Below, piece after piece: positions 23,582 through 33,111 of a stretch of DNA of 64,000 nt. Position numbers and translations under genes: made by a program. The notes under the pieces are model-generated. The model did no database searches, had not been told where the DNA came from, and saw only the letters and a list, made by a program, of their open reading frames with translations. Every line of letters begins with the position of its first letter. The stretch's first letter is position 1. The stretch lies in NCBI GenBank assembly GCA_964634815.1, contig CAZWMD010000016.1:6924-70923 (forward strand), read 5' to 3'. The DNA comes from JALZVT01 sp964634815. Its GTDB lineage: Bacteria; Pseudomonadota; Gammaproteobacteria; Pseudomonadales; Azotimanducaceae.

Positions 23582-24695
23582 TTGCTACTCGCTTCAAATA
23601 ACCGCCGAGAACCTGAAAGTAACGTGGCAGCGGCAGCAGGAAGGAATCATGACCGTGTTCACTTTCAATACAGGCCGATACTACATCGTGATTGGATTCG
23701 ACCAGCGCGTCGACGATTTCTTGTGAACGCTGTGGTGAGAAACGCCAGTCGGACGAAAATGAAATGACCAAAAACTTGGCCTGTGCTCTCTCAAGCGTGG
23801 CAGTTAGGCTTCCCTGATGCTCCTGGGTGGGATCAAAGTAGTCGAGTGCCCGGGTCATACGAATATAGGTATTGGCGTCGAAAGACTTGGCAAAGTTCTG
23901 ACCTTGATATTGCAGGTAGCTCTCTACCTGAAACTCAACATCTCTTGCTCCCTTTATATCGCCTGACTTGATTTCTCGTCCAAATTTCAAACCCATGCCG
24001 TCGGCAGACAGGTAGGTGACGTGGCCAATCATGCGCGCGATGCCAAGACCGGTATCAGGGTTGTTGTCTTCGGTGGCGTAGTGCCCGGCGTGGAATTCCG
24101 GGTCACTCGTGATGGCATGCCTTGCGATCTCGTTGAACGCTATGTTCTGTGCCGAGAGCTTGGGCGCAGCGGCAATAACCACCGCGTGATTTAACCGATT
24201 TGGGTAGTCAATGCTCCATTGCAGCGCCTGCATTCCGCCGAGACTGCCACCGATAACCGCGGCAAAACAGGTGATGCCGAGATGATCCGCAAGCAGCGCC
24301 TGAGATTGGACCCAGTCGCTGACAGTGACGGTAGGAAAGGTGGGGCCGTAAACTTTTCCGGTTGCGGGATTTATGCTTAGTGGCCCGGTTGAGCCGTGGC
24401 AGCCGCCCAGATTATTCAGGCTAACTACAAAAAAATGATTGGTGTCTATTGGCTTTCCGGGGCCGATAGCGCTGTCCCACCAGCCAGGCTTTGCGTCGGT
24501 CTCAGCGTACTTGCCAGCCGCGTGATGATTGCCTGACAGGGCATGGCAAATGAGCACCGCATTGGTTGCTGCTGCGTTCAGAGTGCCATAGGTTTCGAAC
24601 ACCAGTTCAAAGCCCGGAAGGGTATCGCCACTGCGCAGGTGGAAGTCTTCAGCCCAGGTGAATTGCTCGCTTTGTACGTAGCCGTTCGGATTCAC
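23571..24695 (-). CDS. metX: Homoserine O-acyltransferase MetX
   Basis: Alpha/beta-hydrolase-fold enzyme that activates homoserine for methionine synthesis; MetX proteins use either acetyl-CoA or succinyl-CoA, and I cannot tell which from sight. The 374-residue product has LICHALSGNHHAAG, the nucleophile elbow GGSLGGMQALQW, NNLGGCHGSTGP and the C-terminal SEHGHDSFLL catalytic histidine. metX-metW are paired as in Pseudomonas. The start overlaps the end of yggT by 4 nt. Confidence 0.95.
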   Translation of the reverse strand: MNPNGYVQSEQFTWAEDFHLRSGDTLPGFELVFETYGTLNAAATNAVLICHALSGNHHAAGKYAETDAKPGWWDSAIGPGKPIDTNHFFVVSLNNLGGCHGSTGPLSINPATGKVYGPTFPTVTVSDWVQSQALLADHLGITCFAAVIGGSLGGMQALQWSIDYPNRLNHAVVIAAAPKLSAQNIAFNEIARHAITSDPEFHAGHYATEDNNPDTGLGIARMIGHVTYLSADGMGLKFGREIKSGDIKGARDVEFQVESYLQYQGQNFAKSFDANTYIRMTRALDYFDPTQEHQGSLTATLERAQAKFLVISFSSDWRFSPQRSQEIVDALVESNHDVVSACIESEHGHDSFLLPLPRYFQVLGGYLKRVANES

Positions 24696-25267
24696 AGGGC
24701 TCCTAAGATGCCGTTTTTGAGTTGCGGCAGAATACTGTGATTAACAACATCGATGAGCAGAATGACAAGGATCGGTGAAAAATCGAGGCCTCCCATTGGC
24801 GGAATCAAACGCCTGGCCGGGGCCATGATCGGTTCAATGATCTGGCTGATCAGCGACAGGATAGGATGCTGAAGGTTCATGCCACCAAATGCGGCAAGCA
24901 GGCTTGCCACAATGTTAATCAGAATCATGGCCCAGATTACGGTCAGCAGCATGCTCAGAGCTTCGAACAGGGCATGGATAATCAGTGGCGCGAAGCCGGG
25001 AAAGAACTCTCCCGCCAACAGAATAAAGATGTAGGCAAACAGACCCTCAACCAGTGCGGCTCCGATCAGGGCTGCGAAATCCCAGCGGCCGACACTTGGA
25101 ACAAGCATGCGAATGGGTTTTAGTATCGGATTGGTTACGGCCACAACCCCCTGCGAAATCGGGTTGTAGAAGTCAGCCTGTGTGGCCTGAAGTAAAAATC
25201 GTGCGATAAAGAAAAACGTGACGATTGGGGCCAACGCATTGAGTATGTAGAGCAGTGTGTGACTCAT
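24692..25267 (-). CDS. yggT: YggT family membrane protein
   Basis: Integral membrane protein, 191 residues, made of two YGGT repeats: VTNPILKPIRMLVPSVG...DFAAL and ISQIIEPIMAPARRLIPPMGGLDFSPI. Each repeat is flanked by hydrophobic segments, about four in total. Family members are linked to osmotic stress and envelope function but have no agreed activity. The start overlaps the proC stop by 4 nt, and yggS-proC-yggT is a conserved order. Confidence 0.92.
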   Translation of the reverse strand: MSHTLLYILNALAPIVTFFFIARFLLQATQADFYNPISQGVVAVTNPILKPIRMLVPSVGRWDFAALIGAALVEGLFAYIFILLAGEFFPGFAPLIIHALFEALSMLLTVIWAMILINIVASLLAAFGGMNLQHPILSLISQIIEPIMAPARRLIPPMGGLDFSPILVILLIDVVNHSILPQLKNGILGAL

Positions 25268-26088
25268 TGACCAAATTCTCTTGCGAGCTCTGCTGAGCGG
25301 TGTGCCGCACCGGCCAGAGCGGTGCGAATTTTTGGATTCAGTTGGCCTTCATCAAACAGCGTGAGTGCGCGTTCGGTGGTGCCTCCTGGCGAGGTGACAT
25401 TCTGCCTTAAAATGGCCGGATCAGCCCCTGGTTGCTCGGCCATCGCAGCGGCACCTGTTGCGGTTGCAACAGTAAGTCTGGCGGCAAGCTCTCGTGACAG
25501 ACCTAACTCTGTGCCAGCTTCAATCATTGCTTCCATAAGATAGAAGAAATACGCCGGTCCGCTACCCGAGACTGCGGTAACGGCATCAATATCGACTTCG
25601 TTATCCAGCCATACCCATTGTCCTGCCGCTGAGGCTACCTGTTCGGCGAGCCGTTTCTGCTCAGCGCTTACCCCGGAGTTTGCGTACATACCGGTGATCC
25701 CAGAACCAAGCAGTGCCGGGGTGTTTGGCATACAGCGGACGATAGGCCTGATTGCCGATGCCTCAGCACCAAGGGCTCGCGCGATGGTCGCGACAGGAAT
25801 GCCGGCGGCTATGGAAAGAACCAAAGTATCCTCAGCCAGGGAGTCTGCCAGACCCGCAACCACCCCGGTCAGCACCTGGGGTTTGACCGCAAGCACAATG
25901 ACATCCGCCTGTTGGACGATGTCGGCGTTGTTATCACTGGCTTGAATCCCAAGGCTCGCGATTTGCTCCCGGGCATTCGGAAACGGATCTGATGCCCGAA
26001 TGGTCTTCGGATCGTACCCTGCGCTGATGAGGCCGCCGACAAGGGCCCGCGTCATATTGCCGGCTCCGATAAAACTGATTGTGGTCAT
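25264..26088 (-). CDS. proC: Pyrroline-5-carboxylate reductase
   Basis: Last step of proline synthesis: NAD(P)H-dependent reduction of pyrroline-5-carboxylate. The 274-residue product has the Rossmann start ISFIGAGNMTRALVGGL, VIVLAVKPQV, SIAAGIPVATI, RCMPNTPALLGSGITGMYAN and the C-terminal VTSPGGTTERALTLF signature. Full length. It is 44 nt downstream of yggS and overlaps yggT. Confidence 0.96.
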   Translation of the reverse strand: MTTISFIGAGNMTRALVGGLISAGYDPKTIRASDPFPNAREQIASLGIQASDNNADIVQQADVIVLAVKPQVLTGVVAGLADSLAEDTLVLSIAAGIPVATIARALGAEASAIRPIVRCMPNTPALLGSGITGMYANSGVSAEQKRLAEQVASAAGQWVWLDNEVDIDAVTAVSGSGPAYFFYLMEAMIEAGTELGLSRELAARLTVATATGAAAMAEQPGADPAILRQNVTSPGGTTERALTLFDEGQLNPKIRTALAGAAHRSAELAREFGQ

Positions 26089-26132
26089 GGGCTGGGGTTT
26101 TCTGCTCTGGGTGGGTGGAAAACGGGTAACCG

Positions 26133-26849
26133 CTACTCGCGGCGGCCGAAGAGGGCGGTGCCAATTCGCACCATTGTACTGCCCGCGGCGATGGCTGCGC
26201 GATAGTCACCACTCATGCCCATCGATAAGGTATCCCAATGGGCGGCGAGATTCGGGTTACTGGATGAGAGGCGCTCGAACAGGTCGTTAAGAGCATTAAA
26301 CGCCTGTTTCGGATCTTCCGTGGTGGCAGGAATGATCATCAGTCCGCGTGGACTTAGCCGGGGCAGGGTTTCCAGCAGGGCAAGCATGTCTGGCAGGGCC
26401 TCCGGACTGAGACCGGCTTTTTGCGGCTCGTTGTGCAGATTGACCTGCACGCAGACATTCAAAGGCGGCAAGGAATCCGGTCGGGCGGCGGCGAGTCGCC
26501 GGGCGATTTTTTCTCGATCGATGGTGTGCACCCATGAAAAGTGCGTTGCCACTTCCGTTGTTTTGTTGCTCTGCAGCGCGCCGATGAAGTGCCAGACAAG
26601 ATCTGGATGGCCGTTGGGCCAGTCGGGGCTGGCCGCAGCAAGTGCTGTGATTTTTGGTAAGGCATCTTGCAGATAGTTTTCACCAAAATGTCGAGCGCCA
26701 GCCTGGTAAGCGCTGGTAATTTCCGCAGCGCTGCGAGTCTTGGAAACTGCCAACAGCTTGACAGTTCCCGGGTCGCGATTGTTCTCTCTCGCGCAGTTGG
26801 CGATATCGGCACTAATGTCCCGATAGGCCTGGGGTATGGTGAGACTCAT
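26133..26849 (-). CDS. yggS: YggS family PLP homeostasis protein
   Basis: Non-catalytic pyridoxal-phosphate carrier of the PLPBP family that controls PLP and amino-acid balance. The 238-residue product has KLLAVSKTRSA with the PLP lysine, FGENYLQDALPKI, WHFIGALQSNKT, QVNLHNEPQKAGL and the phosphate-binding LSMGMSGDYRAAI. It is divergent from pilT, as in Pseudomonas. Confidence 0.95.
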   Translation of the reverse strand: MSLTIPQAYRDISADIANCARENNRDPGTVKLLAVSKTRSAAEITSAYQAGARHFGENYLQDALPKITALAAASPDWPNGHPDLVWHFIGALQSNKTTEVATHFSWVHTIDREKIARRLAAARPDSLPPLNVCVQVNLHNEPQKAGLSPEALPDMLALLETLPRLSPRGLMIIPATTEDPKQAFNALNDLFERLSSSNPNLAAHWDTLSMGMSGDYRAAIAAGSTMVRIGTALFGRRE

Positions 26850-27012
26850 GGGCTTTTGTTTGATTCCGGCAGCTCGTTAAGTGCGTGAAAGTCACAGTGA
26901 GTATGCAAACTCAGTCGCACTTCTGAATCGCGCGTGGGTTATTGGTACGCGTGCCGTAGAGTATACCTGCCACTCCCACTACTATTGAACGCCTGAGATC
27001 AGGGCTTTATAC

Positions 27013-28047
27013 ATGGACATTACAGAACTCCTCGCTTTCAGCGCCAAGCAGGGCGCTTCCGATTTGCACCTATCAGCCGGCTTGCCGCCGATGATCAGAG
27101 TGGACGGCGATGTACGCCGAATTAACTTACCACCGCTTGAGCACCGCGAAGTGCACGGTCTGATCTATGAGATCATGAACGACAAGCAGCGCAAGGATTT
27201 TGAAGAATTTCTGGAAACAGACTTTTCTTTTGAAGTTCCAGGTGTCGCGCGATTCCGGGTTAATGCCTTCAACCAAAACCGCGGTGCTGGTGCAGTATTC
27301 CGAACCATTCCCTCGAAGGTTCTGTCTATGGAAGATCTTGGCATGGGCCAGACCTTCAAAGACATCTCTATGGTACCTCGCGGCTTGGTGCTGGTAACGG
27401 GCCCAACTGGATCGGGCAAGTCCACTACCCTGGCTGCGATGGTCGACTACATTAACGACAATCGCTACGACCACATCTTAACGATTGAAGATCCCATCGA
27501 ATTTGTCCATGAAAGCAAAAAGTGTCTGGTTAACCAGCGAGAGGTTCACCGCGACACACATGGTTTTAACGAAGCTCTTCGCTCTGCACTTCGTGAAGAC
27601 CCGGATATTATTCTTGTGGGTGAGCTTCGTGACCTCGAGACTATTCGCCTTGCACTAACCGCATCTGAAACAGGTCACCTGGTGTTTGGCACCTTGCACA
27701 CGACCTCGGCTGCGAAAACCATTGACCGGGTAATTGATGTATTCCCGGCCGAAGAAAAAGCGATGATTCGCTCCATGCTTTCTGAGTCTCTGCAGGCTGT
27801 TGTAGCTCAGACCCTTCTTAAGAAGACCAATGGAGGCCGGGTAGCTGCTCACGAAATAATGATTGGCACACCCGCTATTCGAAACCTTATTCGCGAGGAT
27901 AAGGTCGCGCAGATGTATTCAGCTATCCAGACGGGTAGTGCATTGGGAATGCAGACGCTGGATCAGTGCTTGCAGAATCTTGTGTCTAACCGATCGGTGA
28001 CCAAAGAAGCTGCACGTGAAAAAGCCAAGATGCCGGAAAATTTCTAA
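27013..28047 (+). CDS. pilT: Type IV pilus retraction ATPase PilT
   Basis: Hexameric cytoplasmic ATPase that depolymerises type IV pili and drives twitching. The 344-residue product has a PAS-like N-domain starting MDITELLAFSAKQGASDLHL, Walker A VTGPTGSGKSTTLAAMVDY, Asp box ILTIEDPIEFVHES, Walker B DIILVGELRDLETI and His box ETGHLVFGTLHTTSAAKTI. Near-identical in pattern to Pseudomonas PilT. The 163-nt region to the divergent yggS must hold its promoter. pilU follows after 38 nt. Confidence 0.97.
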   Translation: MDITELLAFSAKQGASDLHLSAGLPPMIRVDGDVRRINLPPLEHREVHGLIYEIMNDKQRKDFEEFLETDFSFEVPGVARFRVNAFNQNRGAGAVFRTIPSKVLSMEDLGMGQTFKDISMVPRGLVLVTGPTGSGKSTTLAAMVDYINDNRYDHILTIEDPIEFVHESKKCLVNQREVHRDTHGFNEALRSALREDPDIILVGELRDLETIRLALTASETGHLVFGTLHTTSAAKTIDRVIDVFPAEEKAMIRSMLSESLQAVVAQTLLKKTNGGRVAAHEIMIGTPAIRNLIREDKVAQMYSAIQTGSALGMQTLDQCLQNLVSNRSVTKEAAREKAKMPENF

Positions 28048-28085
28048 CCCTGATTTGATTAGATAAAACGAGCAAAGGTCCCAAC

Positions 28086-29234
28086 ATGGAATTTGATCGA
28101 CTACTAAAGCTGGTTGTGGAAAAAGGTGCTTCTGACCTGTTTATCACGGCGGGCAAGCCACCCTCGCTGAAGATCAACGGCAAGCTCTATGCCGCTAGCA
28201 AGAATGCACTGTCTCCAGATGAGGCGCGCGACATCGTTTTTGGTGTGATGAACAAAGACCAGCACGAGGCCTTCATTACCGAGAAAGAGTGCAACTTTGC
28301 AATCAATACACGCGGGCTCGGACGTTTTCGAGTAAGCGCGTTTTACCAGCGCAACCTCATAGGAATGGTTTTGCGTCGTATTGAGGTAAACATTCCAAAG
28401 ACCGCTGACCTGTTGTTGCCGCCGGTGATTGACGAACTGGCGATGACCAAGCGCGGGTTGATCATTTTTGTGGGTGCAACAGGAACAGGTAAGTCGACAT
28501 CGCTTGCAGCGATGATTGGACACCGGAATAGAAGCTCCAGTGGCCACATTATCAGCATCGAAGACCCAATTGAGTTTATCCACCAACACGAAAGCTGCAT
28601 CGTTACCCAGCGTGAAGTTGGGGTAGACACCGACAGTTTTGAGGTGGCGCTAAAAAATACGCTGCGTCAGGCTCCTGATGTCATCATGATTGGTGAGGTG
28701 CGGAGCCGCGAGACCATGGAGTATGCCGTTGCGTTTGCTGAAACCGGGCACCTGTGTCTGTGTACTTTGCACGCAAACAACGCAAACCAGGCTCTTGATC
28801 GAATTATTAACTTCTTCCCCAGTGATCGGCATTCACAAGTGTGGATGGATCTGTCACTCAACCTGAAGGCCATTGTGGCTCAGCAGCTACTGCCAACCGT
28901 TGATGGGCAGGGACGTCGAGCAGCTATTGAAGTACTGATTAATACCCCGTTAGTCTCCGACCACATCCGCAAGGGTGAGGTGCATGAACTCAAAGAGCTT
29001 ATGCGCAAGTCAGGAGAGCTGGGTATGCAGACCTTCGACCAGGCCCTCTATCAGCTTTACCAGGACGGCGATATCACCTATGACGCCGCCCTCGCTCACG
29101 CTGACTCACCCAACGATCTGCGACTAATGATCAAGCTGGGTGATGACAGAGAGGTAGACGACGCGCTCAGCGGAGCTAATACTCTGACTCTCGAAGAAGA
29201 CGAGAGTGAGAATGGAGCCATCAGCTTCCGATAA
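28086..29234 (+). CDS. pilU: PilT-dependent retraction ATPase PilU
   Basis: Paralogue of PilT that assists forceful pilus retraction. The 382-residue product begins MEFDRLLKLVVEKGASDLFI, with Walker A GATGTGKSTSLAAMIGH, Asp box HIISIEDPIEFIHQH, Walker B DVIMIGEVRSRETM and His box ETGHLCLCTLHANNA. The C-terminal tail is acidic (LTLEEDESE). It overlaps the next gene by 23 nt. Confidence 0.96.
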   Translation: MEFDRLLKLVVEKGASDLFITAGKPPSLKINGKLYAASKNALSPDEARDIVFGVMNKDQHEAFITEKECNFAINTRGLGRFRVSAFYQRNLIGMVLRRIEVNIPKTADLLLPPVIDELAMTKRGLIIFVGATGTGKSTSLAAMIGHRNRSSSGHIISIEDPIEFIHQHESCIVTQREVGVDTDSFEVALKNTLRQAPDVIMIGEVRSRETMEYAVAFAETGHLCLCTLHANNANQALDRIINFFPSDRHSQVWMDLSLNLKAIVAQQLLPTVDGQGRRAAIEVLINTPLVSDHIRKGEVHELKELMRKSGELGMQTFDQALYQLYQDGDITYDAALAHADSPNDLRLMIKLGDDREVDDALSGANTLTLEEDESENGAISFR

Positions 29235-30153
29235 ACCTGAGCTAACTGTAGGACTGGTGCCGCCCGGCGGCTTCTGGTCAAGCAGCCTGGCCGAACGTCA
29301 GGCGACCGTCGCTCGCGTCGTCGACCTGAATATCAATCATCTCTATCTCGCGGATCACGTGTCGTTTCACGACGGCTCGGGCAATGACGGCTTTGTTGAG
29401 GTCGCAGCACTTAGCCAACTCCATGCCGACATTAAGGTAATGATCAGCATCTACCTGCTGCCTTTACGACATCCGCTGCCTGTAGCACGTCAGCTCGCCA
29501 CCATGCACAAGGTTGCCCCGGGTCGCATGCTGTTTGGGGTAGGCGTTGGCGGGGAAGATCGCAACGAAATAGAGTTGTGCGGTGTTGATCCGCGAACCCG
29601 CGGTCGCCGAACCAATGAGAGTCTTGAGATTATTCGCCGGCTTATGGCTGGCGAGACCTTCGACTATGACGGCGAGTTCTTCTCGCTGAAACGTGCAAGC
29701 ATCAAGCCGACGGTGCGGCAGCAGATACCCATCATTGTTGGTGGTCGCTCGAATGCAGCCCTTGAACGAGCGGGGCGGCTGGGTGATGGCTGGGTTGGAG
29801 TTTGGTGTTCTGCGAGGCGCTACCGTGAAGCGCTGGCACTTGTGCAGGAGGCAGCCCATGGAGCCGGTCGTGATGCTGTGCAGTGGCAGCATGGCTACCA
29901 GCCCTGGCTGGGCGTTGCTGATACCCGCGATGAAGCCAGAGCGATTGTGGCACGAGAAATGGAAGAGTTTTACAAGGTACCCTTTGAGAAATTCGAGCGC
30001 TATACACCCTATGGCACACCAGCTGAGGTGGCCGAACAGCTGCAACCTTATGTCGATGCCGGTTGTTCGCTTATGAACCTGAAAGTGTGTGCGGGTTCAG
30101 ATTCGCTGGTTGTTGAAGGTGCTGGGGAAATTGGCCGGTTACTCAGAGCTTAG
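29212..30153 (+). CDS. LLM class (luciferase-like) flavin-dependent oxidoreductase
   Basis: Member of the bacterial luciferase-like family, which uses FMN or F420 in varied oxidations; the substrate is unknown. The 313-residue product (ATG at 29212) is a single alpha/beta barrel with INHLYLADHVSFHDG, PGRMLFGVGVGGEDRNE (cofactor-binding loop), TNESLEIIRRLMAGE, IPIIVGGRSNAALERAG and GDGWVG. The domain order matches TIGRFAM-type F420-dependent subfamilies as well as FMN ones. It overlaps the end of pilU, so it is co-transcribed with pilTU, although a link to pili is not expected. Confidence 0.85.
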   Translation: MEPSASDKPELTVGLVPPGGFWSSSLAERQATVARVVDLNINHLYLADHVSFHDGSGNDGFVEVAALSQLHADIKVMISIYLLPLRHPLPVARQLATMHKVAPGRMLFGVGVGGEDRNEIELCGVDPRTRGRRTNESLEIIRRLMAGETFDYDGEFFSLKRASIKPTVRQQIPIIVGGRSNAALERAGRLGDGWVGVWCSARRYREALALVQEAAHGAGRDAVQWQHGYQPWLGVADTRDEARAIVAREMEEFYKVPFEKFERYTPYGTPAEVAEQLQPYVDAGCSLMNLKVCAGSDSLVVEGAGEIGRLLRA

Positions 30154-30155
30154 AT

Positions 30156-31271
30156 CTAAAGAGAAACGCAGCGGTTTCGGCCCTGAGCCTTGGCGCTCAA
30201 AAGTGCCTGGTCAGCTCGTTCAATAAATGACTCCACGCAGTCTCCTTCCTCAGCCTCGGTGAAACCGACAGAGCAGGTTAGCGCAATGCTATGGTCGCCC
30301 GATTCTACAATGGTGTTGCGTAGTCGATCCATAAACCGCTCAGCGACAGTAAGCGCGTTTTTTGCCGAGGTGTCTGCAAGGATAACCGCAAACTCGTCAC
30401 CACCGTACCTCGCCACAATGTCGTTCTTGCGAATAAATGAGCGCTCCAGGCAGATGCCTACGGCTCGCAGCACAGCGTCACCCGCCTGGTGTCCGTAGGT
30501 GTCGTTAACATGCTTGAACTCGTCAAGGTCGATCATGAGCAGTGTCAGCGGCTGGCGAGAAAACAGGTGGATATTGAGGTTGCGGGCAATTGCAGAATCA
30601 AAACCAGGGCGGTTGAACGTTTGGGTGAGAGAGTCGCGCTTCATCTCTTCTCGTGCGGAATCGAGATCGTCGCGAAGGCTTGATAGCCGGTCGTTAAGTT
30701 CCTTGAGCTGCGCCTCATAGCTTGCTTGTTGTTCGGCGAAAATCGACTTAACGTTGGAAATTGTATCTGCCAGCGCTACCTTGAGATTCGGAAGCTCATC
30801 GCTGCCACTCGATTCGCGCGCAATCGCTGCTTCTACCTCAGCCAGACAGTCACAAACACTGGCTTCAGTAGTTTTGTCTCGTATAGCAAACTGTCTTAAG
30901 CCTGATACAAGATCGTCCACAATGCCCCGGTAACCTGTGAGTCGATCCGAAACAAACTTCTTTTCGTTGCGTCTTCGATCTACCAGGAATCGCTGCACGA
31001 CTGACCACTCGCGTCTGCCCGTATCAGCTCTTTTGATATCGTAGGCGGGAACAGCTGCGCCATTTTCAACATGCCCGGCAAACTCGGCACAGGTGCTCTC
31101 GAACTCTGCTGCCTCAACATCGCTTCCGAGCGGAAACGACTCGTTGCCAAGTACGCGTATCACGCTACCCAACGTATCTATGGCTCCGTTTGCCGCCTCT
31201 GTGCTGTAACTCGTTATTGGCGCTTCTTGCAACGAGTCTGACACCTTGTCATTTTTAGAAGCCATCCCCAT
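30156..31271 (-). CDS. Diguanylate cyclase (GGDEF domain)
   Basis: Makes cyclic di-GMP from two GTP. The 371-residue product ends in a full GGDEF domain: DSLTQTFNRPGFDSA, MIDLDEFKHVNDTYGH and the active site RYGGDEF near residue 290. An inhibitory I-site RKND stands exactly five residues before GGDEF, so product inhibition is expected. The N-terminal 200 residues have no membrane segment; they end in a coiled coil that probably mediates dimerisation, and the input domain is not recognised. Start ATG at 31271 is one of two close choices (31265). c-di-GMP commonly opposes pilus-based motility. Confidence 0.88.
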   Translation of the reverse strand: MGMASKNDKVSDSLQEAPITSYSTEAANGAIDTLGSVIRVLGNESFPLGSDVEAAEFESTCAEFAGHVENGAAVPAYDIKRADTGRREWSVVQRFLVDRRRNEKKFVSDRLTGYRGIVDDLVSGLRQFAIRDKTTEASVCDCLAEVEAAIARESSGSDELPNLKVALADTISNVKSIFAEQQASYEAQLKELNDRLSSLRDDLDSAREEMKRDSLTQTFNRPGFDSAIARNLNIHLFSRQPLTLLMIDLDEFKHVNDTYGHQAGDAVLRAVGICLERSFIRKNDIVARYGGDEFAVILADTSAKNALTVAERFMDRLRNTIVESGDHSIALTCSVGFTEAEEGDCVESFIERADQALLSAKAQGRNRCVSL

Positions 31272-31437
31272 AAAACTCACCCATCCTTGATTAGCGTTGC
31301 ATTGGTGTTGCGGTGTGGCGGATTTCCCGCGAATCATCCAGTCTTTCGACTCTATGTCGGCCGCAAGCTGAGGACCTTTACTGGAGGCGCAGGGGTATTA
31401 GCCAGCAGCGGGCAGGTGATCACACAAGCCGTGGGAA

Positions 31438-32256
31438 CTACGCCACATTTGCCCGATCCTGGATGATTTTTGCCACCAAGCGTTTTTGGTGAGCGGTAGG
31501 GATGTAGCGCTTGATCCAGGCGGCAATAACGTCTGCAACGTAGTTTGCATCTGCCGCCTTCGATAGCATGTGATCGGCCGAGTCCAGGGAAACAAAGCTT
31601 TTGGGGTGTCTCGCAGCCTGATAGAGAGCAGTTGCCTCGGAAATGTTGACGACCTGGTCGTCTGGGGCGTGAAAAATCAGCAGGGCGCGCTCCAGCTCTT
31701 TGGCCTGTTGCTGTAAATCCTGAGCCGAGATGTCATCAAGAAACTGCTTTTTGATGCGAAACGTTCGTCCAGCCAAAATGACGTCGGCCTCACCCTGTTG
31801 TTCAAGTGTTGGCAAATCGCATTGAAACTGCTTTACCACATGCTCTGGTGACGCCGGTGCGCCAATGGTAACGACGGCCTTTGAATCCGCGATATGTTGT
31901 GCGGCGGCCAGTACAGCGGAGCCGCCCAGGCTGTGGCCGATCAACACCTCTGGCGGACCCCAGTTCTCTCGCAAATAGTCTGCGGCGCTGATTAGATCCT
32001 GCACGTTGGAGGAGAAGTTGGTGTTGGCGAAGTCACCGTCGCTGTTACCCAGGCCGGTGAAGTCAAAGCGCAGCACCACAAATTTCTTGCGTGCCAGTGC
32101 TCGACTTATCCTGGAGGCTGCTGCGATGTTCTTGGTACAGGTAAAGCAGTGGGCAAACAGGGCCACCCCTCGATGCGGAAGCTCGGGGATAGACAATAGA
32201 CCCGCAAGTTCCTCGCCGCGGTGGTTAAGGAATGTCAGCTTTTCCGTTCTATTCAT
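31438..32256 (-). CDS. Alpha/beta hydrolase
   Basis: Serine hydrolase of unknown substrate, 272 residues. The pattern FAHCFTCTKNIAAASRISRAL, RFDFTGLGNSDGDF, the nucleophile elbow LIGHSLGGSAVL, LIFHAPDDQVVNI (acid) and DSADHMLS (histidine) gives a complete catalytic triad. The sequence resembles the hydrolase half of the two-domain alpha/beta hydrolase/OsmC proteins, but no OsmC domain follows: the frame stops at 31438 and I see no OsmC sequence in the 166 nt to the next gene. Confidence 0.87.
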   Translation of the reverse strand: MNRTEKLTFLNHRGEELAGLLSIPELPHRGVALFAHCFTCTKNIAAASRISRALARKKFVVLRFDFTGLGNSDGDFANTNFSSNVQDLISAADYLRENWGPPEVLIGHSLGGSAVLAAAQHIADSKAVVTIGAPASPEHVVKQFQCDLPTLEQQGEADVILAGRTFRIKKQFLDDISAQDLQQQAKELERALLIFHAPDDQVVNISEATALYQAARHPKSFVSLDSADHMLSKAADANYVADVIAAWIKRYIPTAHQKRLVAKIIQDRANVA

Positions 32257-32418
32257 TTTGATGACCTCGATTGAGTTGCCATACCCGGTGAGTTTTCACG
32301 CATGGTAAAGTAGCGCCGGTTTATTGGTCGGGCGTCGGACAACGCAGGGTCGCCCGAGCCGCGCTATTAGGTCTTATTTCTACTTTTCATACACTTTCAT
32401 ACACATCGAGAAACTGAC

Positions 32419-33036
32419 ATGACGCCCACCTCGACATTTTTGAACTCATCTGTCGCTTTGCGAGTTAGATTAGCCGTTTGCTCAAAAGTTCTTCCGGCCT
32501 GGTTGCTGGTTGCATTGCTTTCCGGTTGCGTGAATACGCCGGGTAAGTTCCTGGACGCCAAACAGACCTTTCTGGCAGCCCCCGAAACCCAGACCTACTT
32601 TGATAACGCCTATGGCTACGCGCTGTTCCCGACAATTGGCAAGGCGGGAGTGATTGTTGGTGGCGCTCGAGGCGCTGGTGGCGTGTTCAGAAACGAACAG
32701 GTTGTGGGCGAATCCACAATTACTCAGCTCTCTGCGGGTTTTCAGTTGGGTGGGCAGGCTTACAGCCAGATTATCTTCTTCGAAGACCAGCGAGCTTTTG
32801 ATGAGTTCTGCTCAGGCACCTTCGAGTTTGGAGCCAATGCCGCCGCGGTTGCTATTACCGCCAGCGCATCGGCATCTGCGGCTTCAGCAGGTAGCAATAC
32901 CTCGCGCAGTACCAATGCAAAAGATGCCCTGCTGACAGGTGGCTATCACAAGGGTGCTGCGGTCTTCACTGTCTCCAAGGGCGGGGTGCTGTATGAGGTA
33001 TCGATTAGTGGCCAGAAGTTTTCTACCCGATGTTAG
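32419..33036 (+). CDS. SYLF (YSC84) domain lipoprotein
   Basis: The 205-residue product has an N-terminal hydrophobic stretch and a lipobox (LLSGC) near residue 35, so it is predicted to be a lipoprotein. The rest is a SYLF/YSC84-like domain, with FDNAYGYALFPTIGKAGVIVGGARGAGGVF and GFQLGGQAYSQIIFFED. SYLF domains bind phosphoinositides in eukaryotes; the bacterial role is unknown. A Ser/Ala-rich segment (ITASASASAASAGS) interrupts the domain. Two tandem copies of TTTCATACAC (32385-32404) lie just upstream. Confidence 0.85.
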   Translation: MTPTSTFLNSSVALRVRLAVCSKVLPAWLLVALLSGCVNTPGKFLDAKQTFLAAPETQTYFDNAYGYALFPTIGKAGVIVGGARGAGGVFRNEQVVGESTITQLSAGFQLGGQAYSQIIFFEDQRAFDEFCSGTFEFGANAAAVAITASASASAASAGSNTSRSTNAKDALLTGGYHKGAAVFTVSKGGVLYEVSISGQKFSTRC

Positions 33037-33111
33037 GCATGTCAGGGCAATCGATTTGTTGGGATCGTACCTAACCTGGATGTCCTGGTGAAATGTATAT
33101 AGGGGATAACG

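Noticed and set aside
27013..29234. pilT and pilU as a tandem assembly duplication
   Set aside because: The two genes differ throughout in sequence and length and match the separate PilT and PilU families.
32385..32404. Two tandem copies of TTTCATACAC as an operator of the SYLF gene
   Set aside because: Only two short copies without dyad symmetry; too little to claim regulation.
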